A stretch of 11,854 nucleotides of DNA from Desulfuromonadaceae bacterium (GTDB taxonomy: Bacteria; Desulfobacterota; Desulfuromonadia; Desulfuromonadales; Geopsychrobacteraceae). The DNA lies in assembly GCA_030639985.1 (NCBI GenBank), contig DAOWKG010000175.1, positions 1 to 11,854 on the forward strand, in the 5' to 3' direction. Positions 7,301 through 11,854 of the stretch are shown piece after piece; position 1 is the stretch's first letter; each line of letters starts with the position of its first letter. The notes beneath the pieces are model-generated. The model was not told the DNA's origin, made no database searches, and worked only from the letters and a program-made list of their open reading frames with translations. A program made the translations under genes and the position numbers.

Positions 7301-8799
7301 TTCGAAAAATTCTTACTTCCAGAGTCTATGAAGCTGCAGTTGAAACCCCTCTTGAAGAAGCGGCCAACCTTTCAGCTGAATTAAACAATCGAATCCTCCT
7401 CAAACGGGAAGACTTGCAGCCGGTTTTTTCCTTCAAACTACGTGGTGCTTATAACAAAATTGCCAACCTTTCGAAGGTAGAAAAAGATAACGGGGTAATC
7501 ACCGCTTCAGCAGGTAACCATGCTCAAGGGGTAGCTTTTTCGGCGCAAAAACTGGGTTTAAAAGCACTGATCGTAATGCCGCTGACAACCCCACAAATCA
7601 AAATTGATGCGGTTAAAGCTTTTGGTGCCAAAATTGTTCTGCATGGCGACAATTATTCTGAAGCCGCCGACCGCTGTAATGAAATCCAAAAACAAACCGG
7701 GATGACCTATATTCACCCTTTTGATGACAAACTGGTAATTGCTGGTCAGGGTACCGTTGCCGATGAACTGTTGCGGCAAAGTGCCGGGAATCTGAACGCA
7801 GTCTTTGTTCCCATTGGTGGTGGTGGTTTGATCGCTGGAATAGCGACCTATCTTAAAACATTGTCACCTGATATCAAGGTAATCGGCGTAGAACCGGTAG
7901 ACAGTGATGCCATGTATCAATCGCTGCAAGCAGGCAAACGGGTTACTCTTGATTCGGTGGGAATTTTTGCCGATGGGGTGGCGGTGCGACAAGTCGGCAA
8001 ACTTACTTTCGACCTGTGCCGGCAACATGTCGATGAAATCATCCGCGTCACTACCGATGAACTGTGCGGCGCAATTAAATCGATCTATCAGGCAACCAGA
8101 TCAATTGTCGAACCGGCCGGTGCTTTAGGGATGGCCGGACTGAAGCAATACATTAAAACCACTGGTATAACCAACCAGACTTTGGTCGCAATCAACTCTG
8201 GTGCCAACATGAACTTTGAGCGACTACGCTACGTTTCAGAACGAACTCAGACCGGTGAAGGGAGCGAATCTCTACTGGCCATCACTATTCCAGAGGCACC
8301 CGGAGCGTTACGCAATTTTTGTAGCAACATACTTAAATCTGTCAATATTACCGAATTCAATTACCGCTTGGCCGATCGCACCAAGGCACAAATCTACATT
8401 GGTGTTGCTATCGGCGGTGGCGATGCCCGGGAAGAGTTTTCAAATCAATTAAATCGGTCCGGCTATAAAGTTATCGACCTTACCGACAATGAACTGGCAA
8501 AGACCCACCTGCGCTACATGATTGGTGGACGTTCGCCGGCGGCAACCAAGGAAAGATTGTTCCGGTTCTGGTTCCCGGAGCGACCGGGTGCATTGACCCA
8601 GTTTTTAGCCGATATGGGCAAGGATTGGAATATTTCACTATTCCATTACCGCAGTCAGGGGGGAGAATTTGGACGGGTACTGATCGGGCTGGAAATACCG
8701 GAGCAGAATGAAAAGTCGTTAAAAATGTTCTTTGATCAGCTGGGCTATCACTACTTTGAAGAGACAGATGATCCCGCCTACCATTTATTTCTACAGTAG
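7288..8799 (+). CDS. ilvA: Threonine ammonia-lyase, biosynthetic (threonine deaminase)
   Basis: This 503-residue PLP enzyme converts threonine to 2-oxobutanoate and ammonia, the first step of isoleucine synthesis. The N-terminus (SRVYEAAVETPL) is that of biosynthetic IlvA. The PLP lysine is Lys50 in SFKLRGAYN, the substrate loop is SAGNHAQG (74-81), the phosphate-binding glycine loop is GGGGL (177-181), and SGANMNF lies at 304-310. Two ACT-like regulatory domains follow, at about 327-400 (ending before DLTDNELAKTHLRY) and 422-500 (beginning RLFRFWFPERPGALTQFL). This architecture is known for isoleucine feedback inhibition, so the enzyme is the long anabolic form rather than the short catabolic TdcB. 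No good ribosome binding site precedes ATG 7288; ATG 7297 is an alternative start nine bases in. The gene is monocistronic and converges on the membrane protein gene with only a 12-base gap. Confidence 0.96.
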   Translation: MQEMIRKILTSRVYEAAVETPLEEAANLSAELNNRILLKREDLQPVFSFKLRGAYNKIANLSKVEKDNGVITASAGNHAQGVAFSAQKLGLKALIVMPLTTPQIKIDAVKAFGAKIVLHGDNYSEAADRCNEIQKQTGMTYIHPFDDKLVIAGQGTVADELLRQSAGNLNAVFVPIGGGGLIAGIATYLKTLSPDIKVIGVEPVDSDAMYQSLQAGKRVTLDSVGIFADGVAVRQVGKLTFDLCRQHVDEIIRVTTDELCGAIKSIYQATRSIVEPAGALGMAGLKQYIKTTGITNQTLVAINSGANMNFERLRYVSERTQTGEGSESLLAITIPEAPGALRNFCSNILKSVNITEFNYRLADRTKAQIYIGVAIGGGDAREEFSNQLNRSGYKVIDLTDNELAKTHLRYMIGGRSPAATKERLFRFWFPERPGALTQFLADMGKDWNISLFHYRSQGGEFGRVLIGLEIPEQNEKSLKMFFDQLGYHYFEETDDPAYHLFLQ

Positions 8800-8811
8800 G
8801 CGCACTGCAGA

Positions 8812-9630
8812 TCAATCGTCTTCTTCCTGCGGCTCTTCGATAATTTGTAAATTTTCGGTCACTTCATTATGGGTGATTTGACTTGAAGTGTTCTGCTGTA
8901 GTTGCTGCTGATTCTGATAGACCACCTCACCATCCTTGTTGATCATAGTACCGTCTTCCAATAGGACCATGCCAAATTGATCCATTATCTGCATCCGATA
9001 CTGATGACCAGAATGTAAGGTTTTCTGCCTGATTCGATAGCTTAAGAACATCCAGATAGCTATCCCGGTCGCTGCAGCAATCAATACTCCAATCAAGGTA
9101 TAAAACAGATATTGAGCTGTCGATTCGCCAACTTGGGCCAGATAAATGACAATAGCATCCAGCTTATATGCAAACGCAGTTACAGCAATCAACAAAAACA
9201 TGCTGAAAAGAATTGGTAATCGATGGACAACATGAAAAAAAGTAGCGATTCGATCCCCTTTGCTTACACCGAACCCGGGGGGTGTCGACCTGATACCTTC
9301 ATACGGAGGCGGTAGTTCGTTAAAAAAGAAACGATTAAAAACCAGCAGAATCATCCCAAACACAAAGGTGGTTGCAATCGGGGCAATAAAAGTTGCAAAC
9401 AGGTATGGTTTCCACGGAAAAGCAACACTATTGGTCGCTAACAAGTAAATATAACAGAGGAAAAATATTAACCCCTCAATACTTAAGATTGTTACCAGAT
9501 AACTTAAAAATAGTTTTTTAACCTCTTCCGGACTGAATGTAGCAGCAAGGCCGCTAACTTTAGATTCAGCGGGATCACGGTTGCTATCAAATGAAGCAGC
9601 AGTTTGACTATTATTTTTGAGCAGTTTCAT
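8812..9630 (-). CDS. Uncharacterised four-helix membrane protein with acidic, Gln-rich tail
   Basis: The family is not recognised. The 272 residues show a polar N-terminus (1-38), hydrophobic helices at about 40-65, 76-103, 138-164 and 173-200, then a soluble C-terminus. The loop between helices 2 and 3 holds a proline-rich ELPPPYEGIR segment and TPPGFGVSKGDRI. After the last helix comes a basic RIRQK stretch and a small beta-type segment (QYRMQIMDQFGMVLLEDGTM, 210-229). The tail has Gln clusters (239-247) and ends in EEPQEEDD, giving strongly acidic termini. The start at 9630 has no clear ribosome binding site, but the helix count is intact. It lies 83 bases downstream of the crotonase gene on the same strand and converges with ilvA. 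Codon use looks like the neighbours. Confidence 0.8.
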   Translation of the reverse strand: MKLLKNNSQTAASFDSNRDPAESKVSGLAATFSPEEVKKLFLSYLVTILSIEGLIFFLCYIYLLATNSVAFPWKPYLFATFIAPIATTFVFGMILLVFNRFFFNELPPPYEGIRSTPPGFGVSKGDRIATFFHVVHRLPILFSMFLLIAVTAFAYKLDAIVIYLAQVGESTAQYLFYTLIGVLIAAATGIAIWMFLSYRIRQKTLHSGHQYRMQIMDQFGMVLLEDGTMINKDGEVVYQNQQQLQQNTSSQITHNEVTENLQIIEEPQEEDD

Positions 9631-9686
9631 AACTAATATTCTTACTTATATATAAATTGTTAATACGATCATTATGATCGCAATTC

Positions 9687-9712
9687 GGTGTATCTAGCTA
9701 CGCTACTACACC
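9687..9712. other. Hairpin directly after the crotonase gene
   Basis: GGTGTA (9687-9692) pairs with TACACC (9707-9712), with an inner TAGC/GCTA stem. It begins one base past the crotonase stop codon on the minus strand. A second small hairpin, CGATCA-TTA-TGATCG, follows at 9666-9680. Neither has a U-tract in the minus direction, so complete termination is doubtful and the membrane protein gene could be read through. Confidence 0.35.
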
Positions 9713-9713
9713 T

Positions 9714-10490
9714 TTATTTTTCTTGCCAGACCGGGGAACGCTTCTCCAAGAAAGCAGTGACGCCCTCTTTAGCATCATTAGTAGCACAAAGCGCCGCAAA
9801 AAGGTCATCCATACTTTCGAGCCCCTGATGATATGGAACATCTTGCAAGCGCCGCAATCCTTTCTTACCGATTTGCAAAGCAACCGGGCTTTTTGAGATT
9901 AATTTTTCAGCCAGCTTTAGTGTTTCAGACTGTAAATCATCGGCAGCAACAACTTTGTTAACCAGACCCAGCTCTTCAGCTTCTGCGGCACTGATCATGT
10001 CCCCAGTCAAAACCAATTCCATGGTTTTCTTTTTGCCAATAATTTTCATCATCGGAGCTGCCGGGCCGAGACATATCAAACCGACATTGATTGCAGTTGT
10101 ACCAAAAGTTGCCGTATCGGCTGCCACAGTCAGGTCACAGGCATATGAAAGGCCAGCTCCATTTGCCAAAGCAAATCCCTGTACCGACGCAATTGTCGGT
10201 TTATTCAACCGGTCAAGAGTATGATAGAAGGCATCAATCCCATATAAAAACTTACGATATTCCTGATAGGATTTATCGTTGAATTGATCTAGCGAAATGC
10301 CAGTACAAAAATGTTTCCCGGCAGCATCAATAACAATAACCCTGACATCATCGTCATTTTCCATATCCCACAATGCCTGATTCAGTTGATCTGCAAATTC
10401 GGGGATAAAGGTATTCATCGCCTCGGGGCGATTGAGAGTAATAAAACCAATGCGATTATCTTTACGGGTCAATATTAAGTTGGCTGCCAT
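9714..10490 (-). CDS. Crotonase-superfamily protein lacking both hydratase glutamates
   Basis: This 258-residue protein has the full crotonase fold, at the usual length: GFITLNRPEAMNTF (15-28), the first oxyanion element AAGKHFCTGISL (56-67), the second element GFALANGAGLSYACDL (105-120), FGTTAINVGL (129-138) and the C-terminal trimerisation helices. Aligned by eye with enoyl-CoA hydratase 1, the two catalytic glutamates (rat Glu144 and Glu164) correspond to Gly113 and Ala133 here. CoA-thioester binding looks intact, but hydratase chemistry should not be assumed. It could be an isomerase, hydrolase or decarboxylase type, or a non-catalytic binder. Start ATG 10490 has AGGAGG nine bases upstream, so it is well translated. 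No other fatty-acid or aromatic degradation genes are adjacent. Confidence 0.88.
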   Translation of the reverse strand: MAANLILTRKDNRIGFITLNRPEAMNTFIPEFADQLNQALWDMENDDDVRVIVIDAAGKHFCTGISLDQFNDKSYQEYRKFLYGIDAFYHTLDRLNKPTIASVQGFALANGAGLSYACDLTVAADTATFGTTAINVGLICLGPAAPMMKIIGKKKTMELVLTGDMISAAEAEELGLVNKVVAADDLQSETLKLAEKLISKSPVALQIGKKGLRRLQDVPYHQGLESMDDLFAALCATNDAKEGVTAFLEKRSPVWQEK

Positions 10491-10593
10491 TTCAAGGTTC
10501 CTCCTGGTAGTTTATAAAACAGTGTTCTCTACAGTTTAATTCAACAGCCCACCTCAAGGAAACTATTTTTTATATTTTTTTACCATTCCCCCC

Positions 10594-10622
10594 TTGTCCG
10601 CAACGCAAATATAATATATGAT
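10594..10622 (+). promoter_or_regulatory. Sigma70-type promoter for the fmdB-hesB unit
   Basis: TTGTCC (10594-10599), a 17-base spacer and TATGAT (10617-10622) lie about 100 bases upstream of the zinc-ribbon gene. The spacing is ideal and the -10 matches five of six. Between it and the gene is a leader of about 95 bases in which no known riboswitch was recognised. Confidence 0.45.
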
Positions 10623-10725
10623 TATCTGAATGTGCTAGCGACTAATCGGGGGCAATTAATTTCACTATGGGCTACCACCAAAGTCGGCTCCCCTGCAGAT
10701 GCTACAAAAAAGGAGTATGAAAGCA

Positions 10726-10914
10726 GTGCCTATTTTTGAATACCAGTGCAAACATTGTGGTCAAACAATCGAAAAAATTAAACGTATTCCACCAGCAGAA
10801 GTACCATGTCCAGCATGTAGCAAACCTGCAGTGCGGACTGTTTCATTGACTTCGGCAGCTGCTTCAGGCGGGAATGGCTCATGTAGCATACCAGCCGGCA
10901 GTGGCTTTACCTGA
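10726..10914 (+). CDS. FmdB-family zinc-ribbon protein
   Basis: This 62-residue protein begins MPIFEYQCKHCG, the hallmark of the FmdB/CxxC_CXXC_SSSS family. Zinc ligands are Cys8, Cys11, Cys28 (VPCPAC) and Cys31, followed by a Ser/Gly-rich tail ending GSGFT. FmdB proteins were named as putative regulators of formamidase or amide genes, but most have no known role. The GTG at 10726 is chosen as start because AGGAG (10711-10715) is ten bases away and the protein then starts exactly at the family N-terminus. ATG 10717 is only one base from that site and ATG 10699 precedes it. It lies 110 bases before the selenoprotein gene on the same strand. The stop is TGA-GGC-TAG; see the rejected list for readthrough. 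Confidence 0.85.
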   Translation: MPIFEYQCKHCGQTIEKIKRIPPAEVPCPACSKPAVRTVSLTSAAASGGNGSCSIPAGSGFT

Positions 10915-10924
10915 GGCTAGCTGT

Positions 10925-10941
10925 GGATGGAGTTTCCATCC
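10925..10941 (+). other. Stem-loop between fmdB and hesB
   Basis: GGATGGA and TCCATCC form a perfect seven-pair stem with loop GTT, 10 bases past the fmdB stop. The downstream sequence (CCGCAATATTTTAG) has only a short U-run, so it is at most a partial terminator. It could adjust expression of hesB relative to fmdB. CTGTGG (10921-10926) could alternatively pair with CCACAG (10960-10965). Confidence 0.35.
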
Positions 10942-11024
10942 CCGCAATATTTTAGTAGCCCACAGAATATAGTAATTAGCTACACTGAATCTGTAACACA
11001 ACAGCAAAAAAGGAGAAGAGAACC

Positions 11025-11333
11025 ATGCTAGTAATCACAGATACAGCTCGTGAAAAATTCAAAGAGCTTATGAAAGAGCACACCGGAAAATTTCTCCGGG
11101 TCGTTTTTGAAGGCTTTGGCTGAGGCGGTCCCAGCTTGGGATTGACTCTGGATGAGTCAAAAAACGAAGATCAAACCTACACCATCAATGAAGTTGAACT
11201 TATGATTGATGAAAATGTCCTACCGCACACTAAAGAAAGTCAGATTGACTATGTCAGCAACTCATACGGTCAAGGCTTTTCAATCTCAGCAGTTGGTGGC
11301 AGTAGTTGCGCCAGTGGCTGTAGCGGTTGCTAA
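11025..11333 (+). CDS. HesB/IscA-like selenoprotein with in-frame UGA selenocysteine
   Basis: The frame runs from ATG 11025 (AGGAG nine bases upstream) to TAA 11331 and contains one in-frame TGA at 11121-11123, residue 33. Read as selenocysteine, the 102-residue product is an A-type Fe-S scaffold-like protein: ITDTAREKFKELM (4-16), FLRVVFEGFG-U-GGPSLGLTLDE (23-43), IDYVSNSYGQGFSI (72-85) and a C-terminal tail with Cys95, Cys99 and Cys102. In IscA/HesB the first conserved cysteine follows this same R-V-x-x-x-G-x-x strand, so the UGA replaces a conserved Cys exactly. HesB-like selenoproteins have been described in bacteria. The tail spacing (C-x3-C-x2-C) differs from the IscA C-G-C. Both flanks of the UGA are well conserved in pattern, which argues against a pseudogene. 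The role is unknown: Fe-S or selenium-linked redox chemistry is an inference. Annotation pipelines would probably truncate it. Confidence 0.9.
11142..11160 (+). promoter_or_regulatory. Bacterial SECIS-like stem-loop of the hesB selenoprotein
   Basis: UUGACUC and GAGUCAA form a perfect seven-pair stem with loop UGGAU. The loop starts 25 bases after the UGA, inside the distance range expected for bacterial SECIS elements, and contains guanines as SelB recognition needs. A second smaller hairpin, UCCCA-GCU-UGGGA (11129-11141), lies between the UGA and this stem. The element is within the coding frame, as in all bacterial selenoprotein mRNAs. Confidence 0.6.
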
Positions 11334-11350
11334 ATCGATAAATGTTATTT

Positions 11351-11391
11351 AAAAAAGGGCTCCGTTTCAATTGAAACGGAGCCCTTTTTTT
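11351..11391. terminator. Bidirectional intrinsic terminator, perfect palindrome
   Basis: GGGCTCCGTTTCAA (11357-11370) is followed directly by its exact complement (11371-11384), flanked by six A on the left and seven T on the right. The whole of 11351-11390 is a perfect 40-bp palindrome. It starts 17 bases past the hesB stop with a U-tract on the plus strand, and lies about 20 bases past the cydX-like stop with a U-tract on the minus strand, so it serves both convergent units. Confidence 0.93.
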
Positions 11392-11412
11392 ATTCAATAA
11401 TTACTACTGCAC

Positions 11413-11499
11413 TTATAATAATTTTAACCGCTCAAGCAACTTAACTGAGCCAAAATACGCCGCAACAATCAATAATGCCCATAATATTAGTTGAACCAT
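11413..11499 (-). CDS. CydX-like small subunit of cytochrome bd oxidase
   Basis: This 28-codon frame starts at ATG 11499, 12 bases after the cydB stop, with AGGAG six bases upstream. The peptide is one hydrophobic helix (QLILWALLIVAAYFGSVKLL, 3-22) with a short basic/acidic end (E23, R24, K26). E. coli CydX (37 residues) is likewise a single helix with Trp near the N-terminus, an FG pair and a conserved Glu after the helix. Here these are Trp7, Phe16-Gly17 and Glu23. CydX-type peptides sit in the membrane against CydA and stabilise the haem groups. The position directly after cydB and the strong ribosome binding site support a real gene, although similarity is loose, and it may belong to another of the small bd-oxidase peptide families. 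Confidence 0.78.
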   Translation of the reverse strand: MVQLILWALLIVAAYFGSVKLLERLKLL

Positions 11500-11511
11500 A
11501 ATATTCTCCTA

Positions 11512-11854
11512 TTAATAACTCTTTTTGTCAGCAGCAAGCTCTTCCAAAGTTAATTTTTTACTGTCCATTTGTCTCCATGCCCAAATGACGTAGCCAAGGA
11601 CAACCGGAATCAACAACGCAACGTAGGTCATTACTGTTAACGTATAATGGCTACTAGATGCATTGAAGATGGTTAAGCTACTGTTCAAATCAATCTTTGA
11701 CGGGTAGAAAGCAGTATTATTGTAACCAGCTATGCCAAAAATTGCCAAACAAGTAAGGACAGTACCCAGACCAGCTGGCCAGATCCCCTTAACCGAGGCA
11801 GTAAAACGATTTATTACCACTCCAAAGACAACCAATACCAGCCCGCCCAAAAGG
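11512..11854 (-). CDS. cydB: Cytochrome bd ubiquinol oxidase subunit II, C-terminal part (cut by window edge)
   Basis: The frame is open to the right edge and ends at TAA 11512, giving about 113 residues. It contains three hydrophobic helices, including GGLVLVVFGVVINRF near the edge and YVALLIPVVLGYVIWAW near the end. The segment SSLTIFNASSSHYTLTVM, then P and YVIWAW, is characteristic of the CydB C-terminus just before and in its last helix. CydB pairs with CydA to reduce oxygen to water from quinol, which points to oxygen scavenging or microaerobic growth in this lineage. It ends with a polar tail (KKLTLEELAADKKSY). cydA should lie upstream, beyond the window. Confidence 0.88.
   Translation of the reverse strand, partial: LLGGLVLVVFGVVINRFTASVKGIWPAGLGTVLTCLAIFGIAGYNNTAFYPSKIDLNSSLTIFNASSSHYTLTVMTYVALLIPVVLGYVIWAWRQMDSKKLTLEELAADKKSY

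Noticed and set aside
10624..10700. A folded leader (ATCTG/CAGAT outer pairing with GGGG/CCCC inside) as a riboswitch upstream of fmdB
   Set aside because: The 5' arm of the outer stem would lie before the predicted transcription start, and the inner pairings conflict; no known riboswitch motif was recognised.
10912..10920. Possible selenocysteine readthrough at the fmdB stop (TGA-GGC-TAG) with a hairpin at 10925-10941
   Set aside because: Readthrough would add only Sec-Gly. The preceding Ser/Gly-rich GSGFT tail looks like a normal family end, and the hairpin lies beyond the next stop with no SECIS-like loop (GTT).
11136..11333. A separate 65-codon gene starting at a TTG after the UGA
   Set aside because: It is the second part of the selenoprotein frame; there is no ribosome binding site before 11136, whereas ATG 11025 has a good one and gives the full family layout.

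Overview
The window reads as a chromosomal segment of an anaerobic or microaerophilic deltaproteobacterium, most likely of the Desulfuromonadales (Geobacter/Pelobacter/Desulfuromonas type). This is an inference from gene content, with no database search: a HesB-like selenoprotein with an in-frame UGA, an FmdB-type zinc ribbon, an unusual small ferredoxin, class I fructose-1,6-bisphosphatase, and a cytochrome bd oxidase operon. Base composition is fairly uniform and moderately AT-rich. No tRNA, rRNA, CRISPR array, prophage or intact insertion sequence was seen.

Left part, minus strand (1-5974): the N-terminus of a ComEC/Rec2-type DNA-uptake channel (cut by the window edge); fructose-1,6-bisphosphatase (fbp) with a good sigma70-type promoter; an EI24/CysZ-like membrane protein whose start overlaps the end of an NAD(P)-binding SDR/epimerase; and aminopeptidase N (pepN). 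Positions 5975-6614 form a 640-base gap with no convincing gene but at least four hairpins, including a 42-nt inverted repeat.

Middle (6615-8799): a two-gene minus-strand unit encodes a DUF2007/zinc-ribbon protein followed by a small dicluster ferredoxin in which both second-position cluster cysteines are replaced (Ser, Asp). Divergent from it is ilvA, a long-form biosynthetic threonine ammonia-lyase with two ACT-like regulatory domains. A tiny upstream ORF touches the ilvA start region.

Right part (8812-11854): an uncharacterised four-helix membrane protein and a crotonase-fold protein lacking both hydratase glutamates lie on the minus strand. On the plus strand an FmdB zinc-ribbon gene and the HesB/IscA-like selenoprotein gene follow a sigma70-like promoter. 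The selenoprotein reads through UGA at 11121-11123, exactly where A-type Fe-S scaffold proteins carry their first conserved cysteine, and a SECIS-like hairpin follows. A perfect 40-bp palindrome serves as a shared bidirectional terminator between hesB and the convergent cyd operon. That operon contributes the 3' end of cydB and a 28-codon cydX-like membrane peptide gene.

The genes mostly look like independent housekeeping units. The points of real interest are the selenoprotein, the atypical ferredoxin, the glutamate-less crotonase, the tiny cydX-like gene and the hairpin-rich gap.
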